From Agrypnia vestita (lineage: Eukaryota; Arthropoda; Insecta; Trichoptera; Phryganeidae): a stretch of DNA of 64,000 bases. This document shows, one piece after another, positions 1 through 12,795 of this stretch. Within the stretch, counting starts at the first letter, position 1. Each line of letters starts with the position of its first letter. The stretch covers positions 28,005 to 92,004 of the forward strand of contig JADDOH010024887.1 in NCBI GenBank assembly GCA_016648135.1. Reading direction: 5' to 3'. Below the pieces are notes generated by a model. That model had not been told where the DNA came from and ran no database searches. It worked only from the letters and a program-made list of their open reading frames with translations. The position numbers and the translations under genes were made by a program.

Positions 1-271
1 GGTAATGGTGCTGGCCGCATGCGATGTCTAGCAACCGAGCTCCTCTAAACTCTTAATACCATTCAAACCCCATCATAATGTTCATTTTATTAGTACATAT
101 GTCTGACCTCATAAACTAGTTATAGTACTCTCAAATTCACCCACTGACGAATTTTCTACAATTCATGGATTGATTCATTTGAATATCATTGAGTGATTTG
201 GCATTCACTTGCACGTGGTGCAACATTTTAATTTAAAATATATTTTTTATTTTTACTTTGTATTACGTATG

Positions 272-410
272 TAGTAGTTTCTATAGGAGCAGTTTCTCTC
301 ATCATCAGATATAATTAATAATTTGAAATATAATTAATAACTTAACATGATCAAGTTATTAATTATACCTGATGATGAGAGGTAAGTAGTGTTCCTCTAG
401 AAACTATGGA
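272..410. mobile_element. small inverted-repeat element
   Basis: The arms TCTCATCATCAGATATAATT and AATTATACCTGATGATGAGA are inverted, with outer similarity GTTTCTATAGGAGCA versus TGTTCCTCTAGAAAC. The total is about 140 bp, of the MITE type. Confidence 0.65.
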
Positions 411-481
411 AGTGATAAATAAATCATATATTCTGTGATTCATTTTAATTTAAATATAATATTGCTTTGTATTTAAACATT

Positions 482-622
482 CTAACTATAAATTAGTTTG
501 TATATATTACAGTATATGTAGTATGTGTGTCTGTGCGTATTTTTTACACTATTCTATTCATAAATTAGTTTGTGTATATTATAGTATATGTACTGTGTGT
601 GGCTCGTGCGTATTTTTTTATG
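482..622. repeat. tandem duplication of ~70 bp
   Basis: Two copies of a segment containing ATAAATTAGTTTGTATATAT and GTGCGTATTTTTT lie side by side (about 482-550 and 551-622) with several substitutions. Confidence 0.7.
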
Positions 623-1260
623 ATTTGTTTATGCAAGAACCATATGGACGTTAAAGATAAATAAATATGCGGGCGATTCTAACGGCCACAATGAAAGTGG
701 GAAAAACAACGCAACCGTTATTAAACTATCGTTACATTGTAAACAACTATTAGTTATTCATTCTTTTAAAGCCGTTATTGTATTTAGCATTAACACTTCT
801 TCTTTCTTCGGGAATGATACTTCTTCTCACGTCGAAGGATCGTGATCCCGGGTTGTGATCTGTTGATGTCTCTGTCTTTTCTATCTTTCTCTGCACCCAA
901 AAAATTCGGATAGCCGTTGCAACAGGACAGCCAGCAGCTTTGATCTGGTCGGTACATCAATTTGGAGAGTCATTTTACTTTCTGACCTGCCACCTTTTCA
1001 GTCATCACCGGCTTCTTCAGCTTATTTCCGGGCAACGTATCCGAAAAATTGTCCGAAGAACTTATCTTGAATTGTTGACGTTCGTTGACACACATTGGTG
1101 CGCAGTGCTGTCTAAGCTATAGTTACCATCGGGTCTATTCTCACAGTCGTGTCTTGACCGCTTTTATATAGCATTGTACACGTCGTCAATTTTAACGTAA
1201 TGATATTTGACAGATGTTTTGACATTTCTCATAAAAACTTTACTAAGATATAATAAGTAT

Positions 1261-1705
1261 AGCACGTTGGTGTAGTGGTTATGACTCACCTTGTGATCCA
1301 GTGGTCGTTGGTTCGGGCCCCATTCCAGGACACCAGCAAATTAGTCCTGTTTTCACAGCACCAGCGTTTAGCTAATTTTTAAAATAGTAAAATACTAGCC
1401 GTACACCCATGAAAAATCACGGGACATAATAATTGCAGGATTTTGAAGCTGAAAATTCAGGAATAGAAAACCATTTGAATTTTTAAATTTACTTTATTCG
1501 CTTAGTCCTAAAATGAAATACAATACAATAATAATATACAAATGTCAAGACCGTATTTTTTCACACTTGCATGTTGCTTAAGCCGCGTGTCACTCTAATT
1601 ATCTAATGTTTTAATGCCCGCAAGGTACAAACTTTACGGACCGGACCGACAGACGAGGAAATTATTATATTCAGATTGATGCGATACGTATTCCATGTTC
1701 ACATT
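1261..1705 (+). mobile_element. tRNA-derived SINE, family 1 (copy 1)
   Basis: The head has an A-box-like TGGTGTAGTGGTTATGACTC and a B-box-like GGTTCGGGCC, followed by a conserved CACCAGC..TTAGTCCTGTTTTC block. A tail block (GATGCGATACGTATTCCATG and TTCACATTTCTAT, then A-rich) ends near 1705. The same head and tail occur at 20787-20965. No intact tRNA cloverleaf is formed. Confidence 0.7.
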
Positions 1706-3095
1706 TCTATAAAAAAAATTAAATAACATACTGTCATCCTGAGTATAGGAGAGTATGTATACCTATAAGCTTGCTCTATCTTGGCACTTACACAAAGCGT
1801 AATACTTAGCTAACTATTTTCTAACTGACTAACTAAGTAGTCAACCCATTTACTCTACGCTTGCGTGGTGTTTTCATATCCCATTACGTATGGCTACTAC
1901 TATAAATAGTGCATTATATAACATGTGTCCCTTGTACTCCAGTTGGAATTTCACTGGCTTCTATACTATAATAAATCTATGTGATTGCTTGATGACCTGT
2001 TGAATCATTTAAAAAATCATATTATTCCTCTGATGCTCAAAAAAAGTTTCTACGTTGTTCTTTAATTTCACACAGGGACCATCTATCGGCGTTATTAACG
2101 ACCTGTTACAAATAACTATACTAAGAAATAAATATAATAAAAAAACTATTGCAACTTTAAAAACATTTAACATTACTAAGTGATTGAAAAACGACAGATT
2201 AACCCTCAACTTTACAAACCCTCATGAATTGTCCAGGAAACTTTCCCTGAATTCGATTATTTATATCTTCATCTTGTACCATCTTGTACCTTCTAACACC
2301 AAGCAAGAAACTTCTGGAATTGGTTGTTTCCCTAAAGTTATTTTGTTCTTCAATTCTTTGACATTCTTTTGATGGCGATGTACTTTTGGTGTCCTCTTAC
2401 CAATGTACGTGTTTCCGATTAAATTACTTTTCAATATATCGGCGAACGACATCCGGTACCTACATTATTAATATTGAGCTTACAATATATTTTTGATTTA
2501 ATTTTGGAACCACGCTTTAGAATTCCCTCAAATATATAAGGAAATTTAATACTTATTTTACATTTTTCCCTTTTTGTAATTTACGAGATACCGTACCCTC
2601 TTGAATAAGCGATTTACATACATTCTTTAAAAAAAGAGCGATATTTGATCGTAGAACATGTTTATTGAGCGGTATCCCAGTAAAATAACAGTTTTATTCT
2701 TTTTACTTACTTATGCTTTTCCCTCGAGTTTTATTTTGCCGGTATGATTTGGGCCAATTTGACTTCAGTTCGGCAGTTTGGCGACGACAAATGGGATTTT
2801 ATAGATATCACGGCATTTTTAAAGCTTACAATTCTTTTTACATTACAATTGATACATTATCTGAAAAATATACGTACACGCACAATATTTTATAGGTGGA
2901 TTCCTGCTTAAATTATAATTCGAAAATGTTTCAGAACTTTGAAAAAATAATCAATAGTTAGGGCGACTTCATTCTCGTATACATTAAAAGCAGAATAAAA
3001 GTTTCACTATTAATTCTCATACATATTTTTGTCAAGACATATTATAGATGTTTCATTGAGAAGAAGTTATTTTTTATTTGCGAAAGTAGGTATTT
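1706..3095. other. no feature seen
   Basis: AT-rich sequence with only chance-length ORFs on both strands. A fragment of the AGGTGGATTCCTGC repeat is at 2894-2960. Confidence 0.5.
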
Positions 3096-3097
3096 AT

Positions 3098-3400
3098 TTT
3101 TGGGTGTTTATAGGGCTTATGACCTATCGTACGGCTGGCTTAAATAACAGTGTAACATCTATCAAATTTTTAAATGCCTTTGTTAAATTTGCGTGTGGAA
3201 GTCTGTCATGGGTGGTTGGTGAACGTTACGTAATGTAAAGTGATCACTTAAGCCAGCCGTACGATAGGTCGTAAGCCCTATAAACACTCAAAAACACAAT
3301 CATATTTATATTTTTTTCTTTTTCTTCCCTTTCTTTAGAAATGGATTTTCCCACATAAAAAATAGCTTCGTCTATATGAGACATCTATTATACACCTTGA
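3098..3400. repeat. foldback repeat, family A (copy 1)
   Basis: Arms 3098-3143 and 3248-3296 are inverted copies containing TTAAGCCAGCCGTACGATAG and its complement. The right arm continues into GCTTCGTCTATATGAGACAT. The same right-arm sequence (GTGATCACTTAAGCCAGCC) recurs at 6285, 14720, 19870 and 43880. Confidence 0.7.
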
Positions 3401-4295
3401 TTAATGATGTCCCCCGGGGGATAAAATCTAGTATTGTGTTGTTGAAAAATATAACATATTTTTATTTTCTTTAAGGATAATTTGTATATTAAACACTGTT
3501 ATAACTCCGCTTGAGTTAATTATTAATACTACTCGAGTTTCGAGAGAAAGAAGAAGATATAAACTAACACACAAATATAGGAAACATGCTTAGGTGGTAG
3601 CGCAATAAGAGTAATTAGTACTGACAGAAAAAAGGGGCGAAATGATTGGGCACTGTTATTTCTTGATTCTATTTCGCATATTTATTTATTGTACGAAAAT
3701 ATTATTTAACACTTATAGCATTCATAATTACACATTCCGTATTTCCCGTCTTGATAGTACAAAAATAAATATTCCGTTTATCCTGAATGCACGTTCTACA
3801 CGCGGATTAGTCGAAATTGGCTGGGGGAACTCATGTTAACATGGAATTAGCGCGCGTGATATGCAGCCATGAGGCTTATTTTACACAGGAACATATTTTA
3901 TTCTTTTTTCCAGAATGGTCGTTGACAATTCGATTCCGATTCGTGCGTCATTTTCTGATTTTCTGAATAATGAGCGGGGTTTTAATTGAAGAAGTAAATG
4001 CTTTTACCTACAATATTAATAAGTTGTTTATTTTTTATGATTTTTTTATTCTATAGATTAATTTTTTCTCTCAGATAGAAAAGATAATACTTCAATTCTA
4101 TTTCTCAGATTATAACAGTAATAAGGCAATTTTATTTTCCATTCAGACATACTAATCTGTTTTATGAATTTAGAATAGAGTAATTTTTCAATTGAAAAAT
4201 GGGTTATACTGTTCGGGCCACTTCCTCTTTCAAAAATTCCGTCATTTTATACATTGTTTATTATTTAAATTAAAATAATAGTTTATATTCTTCTT

Positions 4296-4480
4296 CTTCT
4301 TCATTTCTCTAACATAATCGGGTCGGGGGCCTACCACCACTCTGTTCTACGCTGTGTCGGTGCTTGGGAGCACTGGTAGTTCAATGTTTCTTCGCAGAGT
4401 CTTGCTATTTGCCATTTCCGTGTACTCTTAGGTCGTCCTATACGCCTTCTTCCCACTGGAACTGACGTTTCTTCGTCAGT
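4296..4480 (-). pseudogene. RTE-like reverse transcriptase C-terminus, remnant
   Basis: Read on the - strand it gives GRPKSTRKWQIARLC followed by a block ending TEWWWAPDPIMLEK. This resembles the very end of RTE-type endonuclease-reverse transcriptases (a GRP..RW and DR..W pattern before a RPE..K end). A trinucleotide tail (GAA repeats on -) follows. It is only a 3' stub. Confidence 0.5.
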
Positions 4481-4754
4481 TATTGCACATCGAAAAATTT
4501 ACTTTATTATGTAAAAGTCTATAAAGCCTAATCCAAATAAAAAAAAGTATTGTAAACAAAAGTGGACCAAGCTACAAAGAATGAGATTTGTGCCTGTTAA
4601 ATGCATTATATTTTAATAAAATAATACATTAGTCTTTAAAGATGTATAAGACAAATATTTGTTCCTATACTTGCACGTATCTTCAACGTTTTTTAGAGTT
4701 AAGTTGCTTTTCTTTTCAATATCATATTGATTATTTTTTTACAAAAAAAAAAAA

Positions 4755-4935
4755 AAGATTTGTGAGATCCGAGCCGATCTAGCTGCTACTGGGATCCGAA
4801 TCCCGGTAGCAACCAAATAATTTTTCGTTGATTTTATTTTTCTGTATGTCTTTCTAATAGATTAATAAATTTGGTTTTAAATTTCACAGAGCTTTGTTTT
4901 GAAAAAATTTCAACTTCACAATAAAAATGTGTCCT
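4755..4935 (+). mobile_element. tRNA-derived SINE-like repeat, family 2 (copy 1)
   Basis: The GATCCGAATCCCGGTAGCAA B-box region is followed by a body (TCTGTATGTCTTTCTAATAG, AATTTGGTTTTAAATTTCAC, AGCTTTGTTTTGAAAA). The body is shared with the copy at 47923-48135. Confidence 0.65.
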
Positions 4936-5220
4936 CGAGTATAATGACGTTTATCATTTACATACATGTTTAAACATTAGTATATTAAAAAATATATATT
5001 TAGTAAATGGAAAAGGAGAAAAAAGACTTCAGTTATTTGTTATTATCTCTGTGTACTTATATTTGTCACTTCTTTTTTTAAATCTGCGAAGAATTAGTTA
5101 TCTTTTCCGTTGTCGTTGTACAGTTTCGGTCCGTTGCAGACTTATCAAATAGCGTAAGAGGGCGTATTTACACCAACAGTTTCAGAATAGTTTTTGTAAT
5201 GTTTTGCCGCAGCTTTTAAC

Positions 5221-5480
5221 TCTCCAGCGCCCGCCACCCTTCCTGTCCCGCACCGGCCGGCCTGACACCGCCCGCACTCGGCGCCGAGTGCAGCGAGCAT
5301 AGAGGACCTCGGAGTGCCTCCCGACTCTGCATAATGGCAGTTACTGCCGCTCCCCCGCTCCCTGGCAGTATTCTAAACCTAGTTCATCTACCGATACTGG
5401 CAGCGTACAGGGGCGGCCAAAACATGTATACACACTTTAAACTGACTACAAAATTTGGCACGGGGGCCGCCACTGCATGA
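5221..5480. other. GC-rich island 1 upstream of arrestin
   Basis: GC-rich sequence (CCGCACCGGCCGGCCTGAC, CGGCGCCGAGTGCAGCG) in AT-rich surroundings, without a readable protein. It could be an upstream promoter or noncoding exon, or a repeat. No splice-linked structure could be proved. Confidence 0.3.
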
Positions 5481-5639
5481 CAGGGGTAGTATTTAAGGGT
5501 GTCGTCTTAAAATGTTTGTTGTAGGTACGAAAATCGTAATGATTTTCTTCTTCTTCTTCTTCTCCCTGTCTGCAGTGTCGTAATAAAAATAGTTATGACA
5601 CTGCATAAAACAAAAGGGTGTAAAGGGGAATTGAAAAAG

Positions 5640-5725
5640 AGAGAATATGCATGAGCACATATATATGCACGCATATACAGCTACATACACACATATACGT
5701 ACATACATACACACATATACACGCT
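5640..5725. repeat. CA/TA-rich microsatellite
   Basis: Imperfect ACATACAC/ATATAC units, with a TTC microsatellite about 90 bp upstream (5543-5562). Confidence 0.8.
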
Positions 5726-5729
5726 ATCT

Positions 5730-6230
5730 CAAATGATATCATTACTCATATTTAGGCTACGGACACCACGTGACGGGGAGGATCCTTAAAAAATGGGGGG
5801 CTACAGTATCTTTAGAGAAACGCAATACCATTTTAAAGTTATGATTTGGATTTGTTAATGGCGTTGAAATACAACGAAAATGCGAAAGAGCTTGAATTAA
5901 AGCCACCAACACGTCTACATAGCGCGATGTGTACATTGGAAGATCCGCAACTTGAGCCCTTGAGCTCTTCACTCTCCACACTCTTCTGCTGTAAGACCGT
6001 TAGAAGTGACATGTATGAGGGACCCCTTAAGGATGTTGAACAAGTAGAAAACCAGCTACAATGACCTGCGTTTCGAGGACAAATTGAAACGGCATATTCG
6101 TCGATTTCGTTGATCAAGCAGTAGTTTGCCGCAGTCAGAAATGCCTGAACGCTCGTGAAGTCAGTGGACTGAATTTAATATCATAAATTAAGGTAAATAA
6201 TAAATCGCCAATTAATCACAGAGATGAAGC
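5730..6230. other. unassigned, overlapping ORFs both strands
   Basis: Frames on both strands (5757-6117) are open, including a + strand peptide with YNENAKELELKPPTRLHSAM. No domain is recognised and no strand is clearly favoured. It is probably an old mobile-element fragment. Confidence 0.3.
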
Positions 6231-6234
6231 TCTG

Positions 6235-6520
6235 TATATAAGAAAGCGTGTATGGAAGTCTTTTATTAGGCGTCCAAGGGGCAAGTGATCACTTTACACA
6301 ATGTAACGTCCATCGTTTCCACCCAATAACAACCACACATTTATCAAATTTTTGAAAGTTGTATATACGTTATTTATGTAAATTATGTTACGTACTTGAA
6401 AGTGCGCTATCTACGGTTCAAATTTTTTTTAAATTAAAAAAACTTCTATACATGCTTTCCCATTTATAGAAGCTTTGTTTCTGTGAGACATCTATAATTT
6501 ATCTTTATTAATAATTATCC
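6235..6520. repeat. repeat family A (copy 2)
   Basis: It shares TATGGAAGTCTTTTATTAGG, AAGTGATCACTTTACACAAT and the end AGACATCTATAATTTATCTT with the other copies. Confidence 0.6.
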
Positions 6521-8229
6521 CTAGTTTACAAAATACCTACTAATAAAAACATTGTTACGATCACAACTTTAACATGAGTTTTTCTTTTGTTTAAGTGTGT
6601 ATACATTTTTGGCACCCTCTGTATGTGTATATTTAGGTATGTAAACTGCTTTCGCATCAGAATCGATACTGAGGTCATGTATATTTTAGTGAAGCTGAAG
6701 TTTTCTGCCTGGATAAATCTGGTTTCCTTATTAGTAAACAGCGTCCCTGTAATGTAATAAATGTTTATCTCATCCACTCGATAAAATCTTTTGCTTACGG
6801 ATTTGACTAAAATTATAATTCAAAATTCCCACCACTTCACGCGAACCGGTCGTTAAAATTAAAATCTTACGCTTGACCGTTTTTGCTATATCGTCGCTGT
6901 ATATATAATTAAGCCTATGTGCAATTTTAGTACATTCTGAGATAAACGAATGAAACTGTTTTAAAAAATAATTGCGCAGACTAGATTTATAAAAAATATT
7001 TTAAATAATTATTAGGCATACTTTCCAGATGAACGGCAATGTTTTTTTTAGTATATCTCTATTATTTATTTGAAAAATTGATAAATTGATTCATTCATCT
7101 GAGAATGTATAAACGGCACATTAAAAAAAATCAACTATTGAGATATAGAATAAGTTTCATTACATTTTACACTTGCAATGAAACTGTTTATTTTGGTACG
7201 TCCGCCACATTCAAATGGTTCGAAATGCTTTGAGTGCATATTACTTCTGAAAAGGTAATTAATTACTTGCGTCATTCCTTCTGAATTGCCTTCAAAACAA
7301 AATAAATGGCGTACTGCACATGGTCGACAATAATTACTTATTTATTGAATATATTAATTTAGTAAGCATATTGGATAGATTAGGCATACGAGCAGCTACC
7401 AAAATTTATTTGGCGACCAGAATGGCAAGCAGAAGGAATAGCGTACTATCCAAATCCCTTGTAATACGTCACAATAATCTAGTAAGATTTAGAACGGTCT
7501 ACAATTATCTACAAACGATTAGAACAACCTAGAAGCGACGAGAACCTTCTCCTAGACACCAAATACCAGTATAGATATCGAGGCGATAGATATCGAGCGA
7601 GTACTTACCTAAGTGGCGGAATAAATAAATGCTACTAATACGTGCGAGAATTGGATAGAATGTTAAATAAAATGTTCCAGCGATAAAACGTTCATTTATG
7701 AGTGATATATTGCGAAATAGTGTAATTTAATGAATAGCGTTAAGTTTAATTTGTGTTAAGTGACTGAACATTTAATAATTATTTAATCATTAATAAATAA
7801 ATCGCCAATTATTTTCTAGTGTTTTCATTTGCCTCCCGCAGCCACGACCCGTGATATGATTCATCACTAAAATTTGCATCGCTCATAATGCCTACTACTT
7901 AACTAAAAACAACAAAAATGTAGTCGGATCTATTTAAATTCATTTGCGTTATCTCAATAACCATGTCTTGATGATAGCTATTATATAACATTGTACACTT
8001 GATCAGTTTTGACACATTTGACAGATGTCTTGACTTTTCTCTTGGAAATTATCCGCGTCCCGTCTGTTTTTGAATATTCACAGCCGTATTTCTTTATGTA
8101 TGCGCAGTTTCTGTGAGAAATGGCATTACATGTGTAGAATTCCAATATTTCTATCGTAGCGGAAATTTTGGCTTTAATTTAATATTTGCACACTATGGAT
8201 GATGAAATTAGTAGCTGTGGGTGAAACAA
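6521..8229. other. mostly unassigned; degenerate pentamer block at 7485-7560
   Basis: AT-rich DNA without a convincing gene. At 7485-7560 GAA/TTC-like units in 5-bp register (GAACAACCTAGAAGCGACGA, GAACCTTCTCCTAGA) form a degenerate relative of the array at 13220-13396. Confidence 0.4.
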
Positions 8230-8590
8230 ATTGATCACAACCAACTTTAAAATAACATTAGTACCTCTACACCGTTCGACCGATCTGACCCAAATTTTGC
8301 ATAATAATTCTTTAGGACTCGGCGGGTAACATAGGTGAAATTTTCCCCTTCCCCTTTACTCCAACCCCTCCCCCTAATATACAAGTATACATCGTTTGGC
8401 AGATCTAACCCAAATTTTGCATATACATATATTCTTTGGGTTTCGACATCCCATCCATCCCAGCCTAGATTAAATGGAAACATTGTTTTTATTAGAGACT
8501 GCAAATCAATGAAACTCCGTGTCCCCTCATAAACTTATTTTTAGCTAAATCCTTAACCCGGGTAACGCCGGGTACGAGCAGCTTGTATTT
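8230..8590 (+). repeat. RTE-like 3' tail repeat
   Basis: There are two internal near-repeats of TCTGACCCAAATTTTGCATA (8284 and 8402 regions) and a terminal block CCCGGGTAACGCCGGGTACG-AGCAGCTTG at about 8556-8584. These resemble the 3' ends of insect non-LTR elements. The short ORFs on both strands here have no recognisable product. Confidence 0.4.
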
Positions 8591-8710
8591 TATATAATTT
8601 TCATCACGTCAAAATTGACGAAGTGTATAATGTTGCATAATAGCGTCACGGTCAATAAATGATTGTTAAGATAAAGCAGACCAATGAAAACGGAACCGAA
8701 TAAAATAAAG
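8588..8710. repeat. repeat family B (copy 1)
   Basis: The sequence GTCAAAATTGACGAAGTGTA and ATGTTGCATAATAGCGT recurs with changes at 20545-20650, 32645-32715 and, in shorter form, at 1165-1225 and 7980-8040. Confidence 0.5.
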
Positions 8711-9834
8711 GCATAATACACATAATTCGCCCGATTATGAATGCTGACGATTAATCGGGGTATAAGTTCATTCTTTCAATATATCTTACGTTTTTTCTTA
8801 ACCATTTATTATTAAACAGGATTAGATAAACGTCTTTTTAGCAATAAACTGATAATAATGGGAAACCATAATCCTTCAGGATTTTTTCTTGAAAAATTGT
8901 TCCTTTTTTCCGTCTTCGAAACCTTTGTTCATTACTCATTTTTACGGTACAGAAAAATGAGAAAAAAAATATGTAGGTAGTTATTATTTATTTATAATAT
9001 AACACAAAAATATTATTTATAATTTTATCATTTAGACGTTACTTGTAATTTCATTACCATAAAAAGTATAAAGATTTACACTTTGTACTCTAATATTACT
9101 CTAGGACCATCTATCAGGGTCAATAACGAGCTAATGATGGCCTGTTTATTAAAAAATGAAATAAAAAATATATATATTTTTAAAATCCCCTTCAGTTCAG
9201 GCCGCAATAATTATGTAGATTTCGTCTTCGCGAGAAAGGAAAGGGTATTTTTTTCCAGGACTGATATTAACGTAGTTTCGATTTTTAAAATTGTTAATTA
9301 CACTCTTCCATTTTTAAACAGGATCGCGAATGGGGCCGGCTAATGAACTTAGACTATATGTTAATTTGTTACAGTAAAGTTCGATCGAAATCCGATAATA
9401 AATACGAGTGTTACTGTGTCTAATGTATATTATATTTAAGTATTCGTAAGTATAAAACTTTTTATCCGGAAGTATACTGACGAATTATTTTTTTGTTTTA
9501 AATAATATTTAGCCTTACACCCGATTTTAAAATTAATTATTGTATATAACAGTCGTACAATAGTCAGATCCATTGTATACAATAGTCAGAAAATTGGATA
9601 TTTCACCTCGAAATCGGTTGACCTGGTTAAAAGCTCATTTAACTGGAACACGGACGTATGATTGCTTGCCTAATAAATGTAGATTGTGAAATAATACTAT
9701 GAAAATTTGATCTGGCAGATAAGCTTGAAATATAATGCCAACTGAAAAATCAGACAAAAAATCCACAGAAATGTTATACTACCCTAATTTTATAAATAGA
9801 AAATAAACTTCTTTTGCTAGAATAATAATTAGCG

Positions 9835-10119
9835 TTGATCGATCTAAACATTTATTCAATAAATCCTAAAACTTTTTTGAATATTTTAGAAGTGATTGGA
9901 ATCAAAGGGAAATTACTGGAATTATCCGAGTACCTCCCGGTTCATAAATTAGTGTATCGTATGGCTTTTCGGAGGAATCTATTGCCATGGTATTGGCTTT
10001 ATAGGATTATGCCATTAGTGTTTAAATATAATTTCGGGCTGCGACAATCTGCGTTTCAAAAAAGGCAAGACGATCCTCGTGGCTGTGAAGATTTCTGTGT
10101 TGAAGAACAAAATACGTAG
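9835..10119 (+). other. unrecognised 94-codon ORF
   Basis: The peptide contains LVYRMAFRRNLLPWYWLYRI and FGLRQSAFQKRQDDPRGCED. No domain is recognised and no splice context is seen. It may be part of a decayed element. Confidence 0.2.
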
Positions 10120-10543
10120 AAACTTGTATGTACTTATGTATAATATGCTCCGGGGCTGTTTTTTTTTTTCTATTTCCTTATATAGTTTTCATAATATAAT
10201 TGTGATCAAGTTCATAATGTGTTATTATAGTGATTGAATACTTGCTTACTGTTTTATTTTCTCTGTGTTATGCATACTAGTTGAAATTCGGTACATGGGT
10301 ATTGTGTTTATGTGTATTTCTTTCCGTTGATGGAGAACTGTCATTGATGGAAATTCTAGTTATCGTCCTATTCCCGAAGATGAGAAATCCTAGGACGACG
10401 TTTTGAGAAGATCAAGACAATCGCTCAAGGAGCTTAACGCCATACCAAAAATTGCGTTCCAGTGCTTCGAAGATTTTTGAAAGAATAATTAAACTAATTA
10501 ACTTTGTTTACACCACTAAAATTTATTTGGTAAAACCAACCGG

Positions 10544-10569
10544 TTTCGGAAACGACGTTCCTTCGTCAG
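10544..10569 (-). ncRNA. hammerhead-core-like motif 1
   Basis: The - strand reads CTGACGA, a short GGAA..TTCC hairpin, then GAAAC. This is the conserved core layout of a hammerhead ribozyme (CUGANGA, stem II, GAAA). Stems I and III were not established. Confidence 0.3.
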
Positions 10570-11001
10570 GGTATACTTAATACTAATTGAACTTTACAAA
10601 ATTATAAACAATCATACTTCAGTGTTGTGTACAAATGGGGGTAAATAGTGGGGGGTGTGAAAGAAACAGATGAAAGAAAGGGTGAATGGGAACATATTCA
10701 AAAAATGACTCTAAGTTAAATTTTACTGTAAGTTAGATTTTTAAAAGCGCTGACTCATGTGTATTATATATGATGAGGACTGCTTTAAAGGGGATTTAAT
10801 TAATATTGATGAAAACGAAAATTCCGCGTATTTCTTTTTATCAAATCTCGTTTTTATATTCCAAATTTAACCACTTAAATTGCATAAATTACTATATATT
10901 CTTTTCAATAATAGCAAAATGATCTTGTGGCGACATTATTGATATAATTATAATTAGAATATGCTTTGTTTTCACCACTTACTTGTTGAAAATGCCAACA
11001 T

Positions 11002-11029
11002 GTTTCGGTGCCAATGGTCCCTACGTCAG
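11002..11029 (-). ncRNA. hammerhead-core-like motif 2 (degenerate)
   Basis: The - strand reads CTGACGT, a GGGACCATTGGCACC region, then GAAAC. One core base departs from CUGANGA, so it is probably inactive. Confidence 0.2.
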
Positions 11030-11431
11030 AATAAAATGTCTACTAAAAAATAAAAAAACTAACCCATTAAAAACCAAGTTTTTATTATACTCCCTTTCTC
11101 ATTGAATCAGGTTTCGTGCCTATACACGCGTCGGGCTAATTAGTCATTTGTATTGAATCCAATTTGAAAAAAAACATTAAAATTTCGAAAAATCCAAAAT
11201 TATAATATATTTATTAAATTTTTTTAAACGAAAATTTGTAAGATCATTTTTATCGTCGCCACGAGTCTGCTTGCAAAGTTTCAGCTCGATTGGATCACAG
11301 GAAAAGGGTTAAAAATCGATCCAAACTTTTTTCGTCAGACAAGCGAGCAGACGCTACGAGTTAAAAGAAAGGGAGTAAAAATCGAAGTAAAGACAATAAC
11401 AGAACAAAAATAAATAAATTCCGTATATTTA

Positions 11432-11459
11432 TTGATGAAGGGACCATTCGTCCCGAAAC
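11432..11459 (+). ncRNA. hammerhead-core-like motif 3 (degenerate)
   Basis: TTGATGA is followed by a perfect GGGAC/GTCCC hairpin and GAAAC. The first core base is T instead of C. Confidence 0.2.
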
Positions 11460-11599
11460 ATGTTCAACAGATAAATGACGAAGCAAAATACGTTCTTATT
11501 AATTACGTTGTATTATTTGTTGCCTCGTTATTAAAATATGAAGATCTTCGTAAACTGGCAGATTAAATTATATTCAAATACGATAGTTTAATTTGAATG

Positions 11600-11745
11600 G
11601 TCCAAAATGTTTCCGGCAGCCAGCGCCGTATTTTCCGCTCCGACTGTTTTCAATAATTTGTCCCGGCGGACGTCCCTCGCTCGGCGGGCATTATGAATTT
11701 AATCCAACGACAAGTGCGGAACGGTGAACGCCGCACTGTGATCAT
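11600..11745. other. GC-rich island 2
   Basis: This stretch contains GGCAGCCAGCGCCGTATTTT and TCCCGGCGGACGTCCCTCGC-type sequence followed by AATTTAATCCAACGACAAGT. It has no ORF of note. It looks like a conserved noncoding block rather than simple sequence. Confidence 0.25.
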
Positions 11746-12697
11746 TTATTACTTTACTAACGTTAAATAGACAAAACGATCAAATTTCACCTCACGATTC
11801 TAGTTCTAATGTCCGCAATAGCGATAAATACAAACCATATTTTAACACTCGAACATTGGCAAGCATGTGTTTACTGCAATATAGAGTGCTTACAGTTTCC
11901 GGACGGTCGCTCAGGTCAATCGGTTTCATTGAAGACATCGCGGAGCGCGGAGCTATTTTAGTTAGCGAGCGGTGAGTCAACTACAAAAATTATAACAATT
12001 GAGGAATATAGAAACAAAAGCGTCACTACGCAATTGACGAAATTAAAATATTTGTTACCGTTATTATAGCCGGAACGGTTGAAACTGTACAATTTTCAAC
12101 AAACGCTTTCATAACATACACGCATGTTCTCAAGTGCAGCAATCAGTTGTAAAACTTTCGCTGCATACTAAATAATTTTTAAACGTGTCTCATTACATTC
12201 TCGCCAATTGCATAGTGGCGGTTTTGTTTCTATATCTGCCCCTTAACTGTTCATTATGGAAATAATCATTGAAGTTTTACATGCGTAAAATAAATTGTTA
12301 ACTTTTAACGTTTTTGTCACTTGGAATTTTATTACGCTTAAACTGTTATATTTTCTTCTAAAATTCGCGTTCTTTTGTAAATATTTTATACCTTTTTACC
12401 TGCTTTTATTTAACTCTCTGTTTGTTGTGGTGGAATCTTGTAATTGATTTTTTACCAACTTTCCGCTAGCCAAAGCTCTGAAACTTTTAACATTTACGTA
12501 AAATGGACGAGTATATATTATTAAATCCTTTTGACATAATTTGGTTGTTATTTCGAATAAAATTAATACCAACATAACGAAACATATCGTTTCGTTGTGT
12601 TGGTGTTTGCTGGTATAAACATCAACACAATGAAACAATGCGCCTCGTACGCACAGCTTTCACATACTAATTCGACTGTCTTTCTTATATGAAAAGA

Positions 12698-12795
12698 GGT
12701 CTACCTTCGAGATTCATCAATATTAGTATGAAAATTTTTCCATTTCGGTCTACCTTCGAGATTCATCAATATTAGTATGAAAATTTTTCCATTTC
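12698..12795. repeat. perfect 49-bp tandem duplication
   Basis: The units 12698-12746 and 12747-12795 are identical and begin GGTCTACCTTCGAGATTCAT. Identity suggests a very recent duplication or an assembly effect. Confidence 0.9.

Noticed and set aside
5543..5714. Cys/Tyr-rich - strand ORF
   Set aside because: It is a translation of microsatellite repeats.
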